From Yoonia sp. (GTDB lineage Bacteria > Pseudomonadota > Alphaproteobacteria > Rhodobacterales > Rhodobacteraceae): a DNA stretch of 64,000 nucleotides. Below are positions 55,637 to 63,346 of the stretch, one piece after another. The translations under genes were made by a program, and so were the position numbers. The DNA is taken from assembly GCA_029250945.1 (NCBI GenBank), contig JAQXEG010000013.1, positions 152,831 through 216,830 of the forward strand. Reading direction: 5' to 3'. Under the pieces are notes generated by a model, which was not told where the DNA came from, did no database searches, and was given only the letters and a program-made list of their open reading frames with translations. How positions within the stretch are numbered: position 1 is the stretch's first letter; every line of letters begins with the position of its first letter.

Positions 55637-56946
55637 CGACAGGATCCGACGCCATTCTGGCACGTATGATGGCGCTGCATCCCAAAGTGATCGACCTGAC
55701 GTTAGATCGCGTGTGGTCATTGCTGGACAAAATCGACAATCCGCAAACCAAGCTGCCACCGGTCATCCACCTTGCTGGCACCAACGGTAAGGGATCGACC
55801 CAAGCCATGATCCGCGCCGGATTGGAACAGTCGGGCGCTGCGGTGCACGCCTATACGTCCCCGCATTTGGCGCGGTTCCACGAACGCATCAGGCTGGCGG
55901 GCAAGCTGATATCAGAGGACGCGCTAACGCAGGTGCTTGATCGCTGCTACATCGCGAACGGCCCCGACCCGATCACATATTTTGAGATCACGACGGTTGC
56001 AGGCCTTCTGGCATTCGCCGAAACACCCGCTGATTTCACATTGTTAGAGGTTGGCCTTGGCGGTCGGCTTGACGCGACGAATGTCATCGACACCCCAGCC
56101 GTATCCGTGATCACCCCGATTGATTTGGATCATCAGCAATTTCTGGGCAACACGTTGGGCGCGATTGCGGGCGAAAAGGCGGGGATCATCAAGCGTGGCG
56201 TGACCTGCGTGGTCGGCCCGCAACACGATGAGGCGATGGATGTGATCGAAGCCACGGCCGCACGCCTTGGTGCACCGTTGCTGGCATACGGTCAGCACTG
56301 GCACGTCAGCGTGGAGCGCGATCGCCTGATCTATCAAGATGACAATGGGTTGCTTGATCTCCCGCTGCCCGCCCTGCCCGGTCCGCATCAGGTCCAGAAC
56401 GCCGGTGCAGCCATCGCGACGCTACGCCATCTGAAACGGGATGAAGCCGCTTGCGAAGCGGCAGTGACCCAACCCTATTGGCCCGCCCGCATGGAACATC
56501 TGACCCTAGGCAAGCTGGTAGATGCGGCGAAACCGGCCGAGCTTTGGCTTGACGGCGGGCATAATCCCGCGGCCGGACGCGCGCTTGCGGCGACTTTACG
56601 GGCGCAGCCAAGCCGCCCCACACACCTGATCTGTGGGATGTTGAACACCAAAGATATCGCCGGATATCTGCAACCATTAGCAGAGATCGCCGATAGCCTA
56701 ACCGCGGTTTCGATCCCAGATGAGGTCAATACCCTGCCCGCCGAAACGACTGCAGCAGCGGCGCAGGCGGTTGGAATGGTTACGAAAACCGCCACCGACG
56801 TTGGGTCAGCAATAGCAGATATTGTAGCGCATACACCCCATGCACGTATCCTAATTTGCGGATCGCTCTACCTTGCTGGATACGTCATGCGTGAAAATGG
56901 CGAAATACAAAATGCGCAGGTGATTCGTTCTTCGCGTTACGGGTGA
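55633..56946 (+). CDS. folC: Bifunctional dihydrofolate/folylpolyglutamate synthase
   Basis: 437 residues. VIHLAGTNGKGSTQAMIRAG is the Mur-ligase-type P-loop, AYTSPHLARFHERIRLAGK the folate loop, LLEVGLGGRLDATNVID the metal-binding segment and LDGGHNPAAGRALAATL the C-terminal domain marker. Adds glutamate to dihydropteroate and to folates. Third gene of the accD operon. Its 3' end contains the first of a group of GANTC sites. Confidence 0.95.
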   Translation: MTTGSDAILARMMALHPKVIDLTLDRVWSLLDKIDNPQTKLPPVIHLAGTNGKGSTQAMIRAGLEQSGAAVHAYTSPHLARFHERIRLAGKLISEDALTQVLDRCYIANGPDPITYFEITTVAGLLAFAETPADFTLLEVGLGGRLDATNVIDTPAVSVITPIDLDHQQFLGNTLGAIAGEKAGIIKRGVTCVVGPQHDEAMDVIEATAARLGAPLLAYGQHWHVSVERDRLIYQDDNGLLDLPLPALPGPHQVQNAGAAIATLRHLKRDEAACEAAVTQPYWPARMEHLTLGKLVDAAKPAELWLDGGHNPAAGRALAATLRAQPSRPTHLICGMLNTKDIAGYLQPLAEIADSLTAVSIPDEVNTLPAETTAAAAQAVGMVTKTATDVGSAIADIVAHTPHARILICGSLYLAGYVMRENGEIQNAQVIRSSRYG

Positions 56947-57023
56947 TTCGTTGTTGGCCTATATCTAGTCGTAAAAACAATAGGCACCGCTGTATCTGTC
57001 AAGATATGGTGCCGCCACGATTC
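56922..57023. promoter_or_regulatory. GANTC cluster upstream of the first rhodanese–LysM module
   Basis: Three GATTC sites (56922, 56945, 57019) fall within 102 bases, including a short direct repeat GGTGATTCGTT. GANTC is the target of the cell-cycle methylase CcrM, and promoter-proximal GANTC sites are used by GcrA in alphaproteobacteria. Base frequency alone predicts about one site per 256 bases. Confidence 0.4.
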
Positions 57024-57033
57024 GGGGATCGGC

Positions 57034-57657
57034 ATGTTATCGCGCAATCTCGCCGCGGCTATGGCTGTTGGCGCAGGCCTTTCCGCATCACTGATCGCGC
57101 AATCTGCGCCAGACGTGATGGAGGCCGCATTCTTTTTCAACGGAACCGAACGGTCGTTTGAACAACGCCCAGATGTTGACGCCACACAAGTGGCATCGCA
57201 TCACCGACCATCGGCGAACTGCGGCGCGCTTTGCATTGCGCCGCTCATGGCGGACGCAGACGTACAAACGGTGGGCGAACGCGAAGTTATTAGCTTCGTC
57301 GCGGATCAGGTCGCCAGCGGATCAGGCCTATTGATCGATAGCCGCAACGCAGCAGACCGCACATCCGGTTTTATTACCGCTTCGGTCAATGTACCCGGAC
57401 AGTTGTTGCTGCCCGAAAACCCGTGCCTGAATGACATCATGCAAGCCATGGGCGCACGGTCATTCGAGGGGTCGCTGAATTTCGCAGACGCTTTACCCCT
57501 TATGGTTTTTGACGATGGCCCATCCACAACGGATGCCCCAAACCTGATCAACTCGCTACTCGCGCTCGGATATCCAGCCGAGAAGATTAGCTACTACCGC
57601 GGCGGCATGCTTGTTTGGACCGCGCTTGGACTGAATACAGAGGACGCAACATCATGA
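57034..57657 (+). CDS. Exported rhodanese-like protein lacking the catalytic cysteine
   Basis: 207 residues with a signal peptide (MLSRNLAAAMAVGAGLSASL, cut near IAQSA). A C-x-x-x-C segment, CGALCIAPL, lies near residue 68. The rhodanese fold covers about 85-205: VADQVASGSGLLIDSRNAAD, TASVNVPGQLLLPEN and YYRGGMLVWTALGLN. The active-site loop, normally Cys-x(4)-G after a hydrophobic strand, reads LMVFDDGPSTTDAP with no cysteine, so sulfurtransfer is not expected. Overlaps the LysM gene by four bases; paralogue of the pseudogene at 59334. Confidence 0.8.
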   Translation: MLSRNLAAAMAVGAGLSASLIAQSAPDVMEAAFFFNGTERSFEQRPDVDATQVASHHRPSANCGALCIAPLMADADVQTVGEREVISFVADQVASGSGLLIDSRNAADRTSGFITASVNVPGQLLLPENPCLNDIMQAMGARSFEGSLNFADALPLMVFDDGPSTTDAPNLINSLLALGYPAEKISYYRGGMLVWTALGLNTEDATS

Positions 57658-58523
57658 CTTCACCACAAACCCAAAAATCGTCCACCCTTCCTTGGATCGT
57701 CGCTGTTGGTGCGGTGACATTTGCCATCGGTTTCGTTGGTGCATTCGCGCTTAGCCAGATCAACCAGTCCCGCCAGAATGACGCAATCGCCATCCTTGCC
57801 GCACAGCTGGCCGAAATGCAGGTCACACGCGCCGAGACCATCGAATTGATGGCCGTGACGCCACCCGCAGCTGCAACACCAGTGGCCCTAGAGACAGCGC
57901 CAAGCACATCCATTCCTTCGGCATCCGCCGTTCTGGCCGCACGTGCGCCAACCGCTGTCGCGGATGAACGGACCCAAGAGGAAAAGATCACAGATGCCAT
58001 CGCGGCCGCCAACCGCAACAAAATGTGCATGCTGACCGAGGGCGTGGTTGCCGGACTTTATTCCGTTACCACCGAATCCAATGATGGCACCGGTTCACGG
58101 ATTGCAGTGAATTCCGTCAACGCATCGTCCACGGCACAAGAATTGGACACGCTGCTGGCCCAAGCCGCCGAACAAGGTGATCTGCAAGCCCCCGGTGCTG
58201 TTGCCGCGTCCAGTGCGGCCGTCGACAGCCAGACATTGCTGTTTGATCTCGTGCAACGCAGCCTTGAGGACGGCAACGAAAAAGAAAACGCAGCCGCCGC
58301 AGAATTGCACCGCCGCGCATTTGAAGCCTCTACCGCAAAGACACAAATTGTTAACGGTCAACGGTTTTACACTGTAGAAGCGGGCGACAGCCTTGCGTAT
58401 ATTTCGCTCCAGTTTTACGGCAGCACCAATGCATATGAAAAGCTCTTTGACGCGAACCGCAGCGCGATCTCCAGCCCGAACCAAATTCAAATTGGTCAGC
58501 AGCTGGTTATCCCAGAGGTTTAA
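57654..58523 (+). CDS. Membrane-anchored LysM protein, copy 1
   Basis: 289 residues. A short cytoplasmic tail and one transmembrane segment (WIVAVGAVTFAIGFVGAFAL, about 13-32) are followed by a long Ala/Thr-rich linker, a helical region with CMLTEGVVAGLYSVTTES, and a C-terminal LysM domain: FYTVEAGDSLAYISLQFYGS, then YEKLFDANRSAISSPNQIQI and GQQLVIPEV. LysM binds the glycan strands of peptidoglycan, so the protein likely tethers the inner membrane to the wall. Coupled to the rhodanese gene upstream. Confidence 0.85.
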   Translation: MTSPQTQKSSTLPWIVAVGAVTFAIGFVGAFALSQINQSRQNDAIAILAAQLAEMQVTRAETIELMAVTPPAAATPVALETAPSTSIPSASAVLAARAPTAVADERTQEEKITDAIAAANRNKMCMLTEGVVAGLYSVTTESNDGTGSRIAVNSVNASSTAQELDTLLAQAAEQGDLQAPGAVAASSAAVDSQTLLFDLVQRSLEDGNEKENAAAAELHRRAFEASTAKTQIVNGQRFYTVEAGDSLAYISLQFYGSTNAYEKLFDANRSAISSPNQIQIGQQLVIPEV

Positions 58524-59037
58524 GCTATCGCTTTTGCTTGCGGCGGGCCTAACGGGTCCGGCGCAAGCCGCCGAGCTGAATTTCTGTTGGCTTGGTGGTG
58601 GTGGCTACGCGATGACGGGGCGCATGTCCTTGCCTGACGCCGCCATGTTCAAAACCATCCTGACAGAGGATGACATCACAGGTTTCAAAATCTCTGGCTA
58701 ACATAAGTGGGGGCTCTTGCGATCGTGGAATGCCGCCGATCGTGGGCCTAATACCACATGGCATCTGCGGTTTGATCCCGCTGGCATGATCTTTTTGACT
58801 GGTGGCAGCTTTGCTGGGTTTGCGTCCCAAGGCTGGAACGCGAATAGCGACGTCACCGACTGTGGCACGCCCGGCTTTGGGTTTAACTCCGGCAATTTCG
58901 CCCAAGATATTTGTCTGAACGGCGCCTATGTTGAGGCCAGCAGCATCACGCCGGACACCCCATTGCTAGCGACATTGGACCCCGTAACCCCCGACTGCCG
59001 CAACACAGCGGCCGTAAGCCGGGCAAAACGCCCTTAA
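58517..59037 (+). pseudogene. Small exported protein pseudogene (start lost, one nonsense codon)
   Basis: The frame reads FKLSLLLAAGLTGPAQAAEL (a signal peptide), NFCWLGGGGYAMTGRMSLPD, DDITGFKISG, TAA (58699-58701), then HKWGLLRSWNAADRGPNTTW, FASQGWNANSDVTDCGTPGF and SGNFAQDICLNGAYVEASSI. No ATG/GTG/TTG precedes the signal peptide; the codon at the expected start is AGG. A one-base change in the overlapping LysM stop region would turn ATG into AGG. Four cysteines remain in place. I recall the family as small Rhodobacteraceae exported proteins of unknown function. Confidence 0.7.
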
Positions 59038-59049
59038 ACTAGCGAAACC

Positions 59050-59220
59050 GAATCAAAATCATTGACGACGAATCAGTTATGCTCCAGATTCGTACCAACC
59101 GCATTCGCCCGCATTCATTGGCGTTTCGCGACGCTCTTGGCAGGGCGAGGGGGCAGGCGCTAAGCCTGTCTTCTTGTTTTCAGCCCCAAGTCACCCAAAT
59201 TTCCGAATCATGTGCGAATC
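59050..59220. promoter_or_regulatory. GANTC cluster upstream of the second rhodanese–LysM module
   Basis: Five GANTC sites (59050, 59070, 59087, 59205, 59216) in 171 bases, within a 296-bp gap that otherwise holds no feature I can identify. Expected about 0.7 by base frequency. It mirrors the GANTC group ahead of the first module and suggests CcrM/GcrA-linked control or leftover regulatory DNA copied with the module. Confidence 0.45.
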
Positions 59221-59333
59221 AGTCTTTGACTTTGGCGGGCCAAATGCTCTAAATTTGGTAAAAATGGGCCACATTGTCGTGATTTTAGACGGCAAACCGC
59301 AAAATATAGTGGCACACATGGCATTGAGTTCGA

Positions 59334-59959
59334 GTGAAGCATGCTGTTCGTTACATGATCGCGGCTGGTATTATCAGTATGGCATCAATTGGGGCCGCAC
59401 AGGACGTGCGCCTAACACCTGATATCGAAGCCGTGGCGATTGATATCAACGGGTCATCCATTGTGATTGCCCGCGGCCAAGACATGGACGCGGCATTGTC
59501 CGGCGAGTTTGCGAAACCAGCCGTCCCTGCCCCGAATTTTGCATTCAGCCCATGGTCCCCGCCGCTGGCGTGACCCCCGTGGCCGAGCTTGAGGTCGTGA
59601 CGTTTCTGCAAGATAACGTGGCCGTTGGAACCGGTTTGCTTGTAGATGCCCGCCTGCCCGAGTGGTTTACCCAAGGGGCGATCCCCGGCGCAGTGAACAT
59701 TCCGTTTGCCGCGATTACCCGCAAAACCCCTATCAGGCCGAAATCCTGAAGGCGCTAGGCGCTGAACCCACGACCGCTGGGTTCGATTTCACCAACGCGC
59801 TTGCGCTCGTCATCTATGGGAACGGCCCTTGGGATGCCCAAGGCAACCCGCGCTGTCACCGCCCTTGTCGGGGCCGGTTATCCAACCGCATTGATCCAGA
59901 ATTACCGTGGCGGCCTCGAGGATTGGCTGCACCTCGGTCTGTCCACCGTCCTGCCCTAA
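59334..59959 (+). pseudogene. Second rhodanese-like gene, destroyed by three frameshifts
   Basis: GTG start (or ATG at 59355), signal peptide MIAAGIISMASIGAAQ. Frame changes occur near 59515, 59730 and 59838. The pieced-together protein reads CPEFCIQPMVPAAGV, VTFLQDNVAVGTGLLVDARL, GAIPGAVNIPFA, YQAEILKALGAEPTTAGFDF, LALVIYGNGPWDA, VTALVGAGYPTALIQNYRGG and LEDWLHLGLSTVLP. Aligned with 57034-57657 it keeps the C-x-x-x-C segment and fold, and its active-site loop (IYGNGP) also lacks a cysteine. It sits 12 bp before the second LysM gene, as the intact copy sits before the first. Confidence 0.83.
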
Positions 59960-59971
59960 AGAACCCACATT

Positions 59972-60820
59972 ATGATCCGTTCTCTCGTTGCCTTGTTTGT
60001 CTTTGCCGTGATGCTGTGTGGCTATATCGTCCTACGTCCGTCTGACGCGCCACAGCGCGCCGTCGTCGCCGACGAAATGCCCGTAACCCGCGCACAGACC
60101 GACACGATCCTGCCCCCCCTGACCAGCCAGGCAGAGCTGACCAATGCCGCCGTAATTCAGGCCCCGAAACGCAACACAGCACCCGGCCTTTCCGTACCAA
60201 CAGACGACAGCGGGATGGACCAGACCGCGTCCAATGTGCTGGCAGGTTTGGGGTTGAACGTTGAACAGAACCCGGACGCAAATCGCGCTGATCCCATGCG
60301 CGAAATGACAGCTGGCGTCCTGTCCGGCATTGGCGCGGTAACGGGCAACACGTTTGAACCCGCATCCCAAGAACCTACCGTTGCATCCGCGCTGAAACTG
60401 CTGGTCGTTGAGGCCCTAAAAGAAGGGCAGAATGACGACTATATTGTTACCCTCGTGAATGAGGCCGCAACCGCAGGCACAATCACCGTGCCAGAGGTGC
60501 TGGTCACCTCCGATGGCCGCGTCGACACCCATGTGCTGCTCGACTCTATCATCACGCAGGCCACAATCGCCGCCGGTGGCGCAGCACCCGTTGTGTCCGA
60601 TCGCCCCGAAGGCGTTGAGGTCCGCGTCGTGCAACGCGCAACATCATCCCAGCAATACCGGTTCTACAACGTGCGCCGTGGCGACAGCCTTGGGGCGATT
60701 GCGGTGAATTTCTATGGGAACGTCGACAAATACCGGATCATCTTTGACGCCAATCGCAGCATCCACAGCAGCCCAAACAGCATTCAGGTCGGTCAACGTC
60801 TAACGATCCCCGACGCCTAG
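59972..60820 (+). CDS. Membrane-anchored LysM protein, copy 2
   Basis: 282 residues. An N-terminal anchor (SLVALFVFAVMLCGYIVLRP), a low-complexity linker, a helical middle (ASALKLLVVEALKEGQNDDY) and a C-terminal LysM domain: FYNVRRGDSLGAIAVNFYGN, KYRIIFDANRSIHSSPNSIQ and VGQRLTIPDA. The LysM end is clearly paralogous to the copy at 57654 (shared GDSL, FYG, FDANRS, SSPN, IQ-GQ-L-IP). Intact although its upstream partner is dead. The stop overlaps zapE's stop (convergent). Confidence 0.85.
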   Translation: MIRSLVALFVFAVMLCGYIVLRPSDAPQRAVVADEMPVTRAQTDTILPPLTSQAELTNAAVIQAPKRNTAPGLSVPTDDSGMDQTASNVLAGLGLNVEQNPDANRADPMREMTAGVLSGIGAVTGNTFEPASQEPTVASALKLLVVEALKEGQNDDYIVTLVNEAATAGTITVPEVLVTSDGRVDTHVLLDSIITQATIAAGGAAPVVSDRPEGVEVRVVQRATSSQQYRFYNVRRGDSLGAIAVNFYGNVDKYRIIFDANRSIHSSPNSIQVGQRLTIPDA

Positions 60821-61875
60821 GACTGCGCCCAATCGTCTGACTGCATTTCGCGCAGGCGGCTGGCGGTGCGTTCAAATTCGAACGAGCCCTCACCTTCAAG
60901 GTAAAGCATCTCTGGCACAGCAGCTGCCGAACAGATCAGACGCACCTTGGCCTCATACAGCGCATCAATAAGCGTGACAAAGCGCTTGGCCTCATTAAAA
61001 TTCTGGCGCGACAGTTGCGGGATATCTTCCAACACCAGCACACGCACGGCATCAGCCACCGCAAGATAATCAGCAGGGCCCAGAAACGCACCACACAGGG
61101 CGTAAAACCCAACACGACCGGCCCCATTATGGAACCGTGGAATTTCAACGGCCCGCCCCTTTACCGTCAGCGTCAGGGGCGCATCCTGCCCCCCCGTTAG
61201 ATCATTCCAAATCGTATCAATCTGCGCCTTGGCAACACCATCCGCAGGCGTGAAATAGGTTGGCGTGCCTGACAGCCGCCCCTGGCGGTAGTCTGTGTCG
61301 CTTTCCAACGGATGCACGACCATGCGATCCTTGATCAATTCAATGAATGGCACGAATAGCGCGCGGTTTAATCCATTTTTATACAAATCATCCGGCACGC
61401 GGTTCGAAGTTGTAACCACGACCACGCCCGCCGCAAACAGCGCCTCAAACAGGCGGCCCACGATCATCGCACCCGTGATGTCGGTGATCTGCATTTCATC
61501 AAACGCCAAAAACCGAACGTCACCAGCCAGTTTCGCCGCAACAGGGGCAATCGCATCATCCACGCCGTCCGCGCGGGCAATCGCGATCTCTGCATGGACC
61601 CACTGCATGAACGCGTGGAAATGACGGCGTTGTTTGGGGGCATCGACCGCATCATACAACATATCCATCAGCATGGATTTTCCGCGCCCCACACCACCCC
61701 AAAGGTAAAGCCCCTGCATCGGCGGCGGCGCCTTGCGGAAAAACCCCTTGCGCGGCGCCGGTGCGGCCAGTCCGGCACGGATGCGTTCCAGCTGCGGCAA
61801 TGCGGCCTCTTGCACCGGATCGGGCCGCAACGTGCCAGCGATCACAGCGGCTGCATATATCTCTTGCATGGTCAT
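60817..61875 (-). CDS. zapE: Cell division protein ZapE (AFG1-like ATPase)
   Basis: 352 residues. GLYLWGGVGRGKSMLMDMLY is the Walker A (Lys67), RFLAFDEMQITDITGAMIVG the Walker B, and VVVTTSNRVPDDLYKNGLNR sensor 1 with the AFG1-type signature; VPFIELIKDRM follows. In E. coli ZapE associates with FtsZ at the constricting septum. It is convergent with the LysM gene; both products would act at the envelope, though no link is shown. Confidence 0.92.
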   Translation of the reverse strand: MTMQEIYAAAVIAGTLRPDPVQEAALPQLERIRAGLAAPAPRKGFFRKAPPPMQGLYLWGGVGRGKSMLMDMLYDAVDAPKQRRHFHAFMQWVHAEIAIARADGVDDAIAPVAAKLAGDVRFLAFDEMQITDITGAMIVGRLFEALFAAGVVVVTTSNRVPDDLYKNGLNRALFVPFIELIKDRMVVHPLESDTDYRQGRLSGTPTYFTPADGVAKAQIDTIWNDLTGGQDAPLTLTVKGRAVEIPRFHNGAGRVGFYALCGAFLGPADYLAVADAVRVLVLEDIPQLSRQNFNEAKRFVTLIDALYEAKVRLICSAAAVPEMLYLEGEGSFEFERTASRLREMQSDDWAQS

Positions 61876-61914
61876 GGATCAGCGATACCACCAATTCAAA
61901 TATAACTGCCAGCC

Positions 61915-61946
61915 CTCGCTTTTTCCAAAATACTCTTGCCAAAGGC
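61915..61946. repeat. Intergenic repeat element, copy 7
   Basis: CTCGC, TTTTTCCAAAATACTC, then TTGCCAAAGGC. Nearly the same left half as the copy at 10254 with a decayed right palindrome. Located in the divergent gap between zapE and the MFS gene. Confidence 0.5.
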
Positions 61947-61971
61947 AGGCCACGCACGCAACGGTCGCATC

Positions 61972-63210
61972 ATGAAACATACCGCCCTCTTTAATCCGGT
62001 TCTGATCGCCGGTTGCCTTATCATCATGACAGGCTTCGCCATCCGCGCATCATTCGGGGTGTTCCAAATCCCCATCGCGTCAGAGTTTGGCTGGATGCGC
62101 GCCGATTTCAGTCTTGCGATTGCGATCCAAAATTTGGCTTGGGGGATTGGCCAGCCGATTTTTGGCGCCATCGCCGAAAAAATTGGGGACCGCAAAGCGA
62201 TCATCATAGGGGCATTGTTCTACGCCACCGGGCTATTGCTTTCGGCTGGAGCAACAACGCCTCTGGCCCATCAGATGTACGAAATCCTGGTGGGGTTTGG
62301 GATCGCGGGTACGGGGTTCGGTGTCATCCTTGCTGTAGTCGGACGCGCGGCGTCTGATGACAACCGCTCGATGGCTTTGGCCATCGCGACGGCCGCAGGA
62401 TCGGCTGGCCAAGTCTTTGGCGCACCCTTGGCAGAATACCTGCTAACATTTCTGACGTGGCAGCAAACATTCATGGCATTCGCCGCGCTGATCCTCTCCG
62501 TTCTGATGGTGCTACCGATGATGCGCAGCCCCGTGACCGCGACCAAGGCAGAACTTGAGGAATCGATGGGCACCATCGTGAAGCGCGCCTTTAAGGACCC
62601 GTCCTATACCCTCATCTTCCTCGGCTTCTTTTCCTGCGGTTACCAACTTGCCTTTGTCACGGCGCATTTCCCCGCTTTCGTGACCGAGATGTGCGGCCCG
62701 ATTGCGCAAGGTTCACTCCTTGCAGGGCTGGGCATCACCACCACAAGTGCGCTTGGCGCGATTGCAATTTCGCTGATCGGGTTGGCCAATATCGGCGGGA
62801 CCCTGCTCGCGGGTTATTTGGGCAAACGCTATTCTAAGAAATACCTGCTGGCGGGCATTTACACAGGGCGGACGATCATTGCCGCGGCCTTTGTCCTTGT
62901 GCCGATGACCCCGACAACTGTGATCCTGTTCTCCGTCGCGATGGGAAGCCTTTGGTTGGCCACCGTGCCGCTCACCTCGGGCCTTGTCGCGCATCTCTAT
63001 GGGTTGCGCTACATGGGAACGCTTTATGGGATCGTCTTCTTTTCCCATCAGCTTGGGTCGTTTCTGGGCGTTTGGCTTGGTGGCACGCTCTATGATCTTT
63101 ACGGCACTTATACTTATGTGTGGTGGGTTGGTGTTGCTGTCGGCGCATTCAGCGCAGTTGTTCACTTGCCGATCAAAGAACACCGCACACCCGCCGTGGC
63201 ACCCGCCTAG
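61972..63210 (+). CDS. MFS transporter
   Basis: 412 residues with about 12 membrane segments and the loop AEKIGDRKAIIIG after TM2. NPVLIAGCLIIMTGFAIRAS at the start and RYMGTLYGIVFFSHQLGSFL in the C-terminal half resemble monocarboxylate/oxalate-type MFS permeases (OFA-like), but the substrate is uncertain. The ATG at 61972 is preferred to an upstream TTG. Transcribed alone. Confidence 0.88.
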   Translation: MKHTALFNPVLIAGCLIIMTGFAIRASFGVFQIPIASEFGWMRADFSLAIAIQNLAWGIGQPIFGAIAEKIGDRKAIIIGALFYATGLLLSAGATTPLAHQMYEILVGFGIAGTGFGVILAVVGRAASDDNRSMALAIATAAGSAGQVFGAPLAEYLLTFLTWQQTFMAFAALILSVLMVLPMMRSPVTATKAELEESMGTIVKRAFKDPSYTLIFLGFFSCGYQLAFVTAHFPAFVTEMCGPIAQGSLLAGLGITTTSALGAIAISLIGLANIGGTLLAGYLGKRYSKKYLLAGIYTGRTIIAAAFVLVPMTPTTVILFSVAMGSLWLATVPLTSGLVAHLYGLRYMGTLYGIVFFSHQLGSFLGVWLGGTLYDLYGTYTYVWWVGVAVGAFSAVVHLPIKEHRTPAVAPA

Positions 63211-63346
63211 ACCGTTCATATTTGGATAAAGTTGTCGCGAATAACCGCAACTCTGGATGGAACTTTTTGCGGAACCCTGCGTGCTGTTTAAGATTCCGCT
63301 TACGTTCTTCCCCTGGCGTCATTACCTGTCGAAAGGTTGGTTTTGT

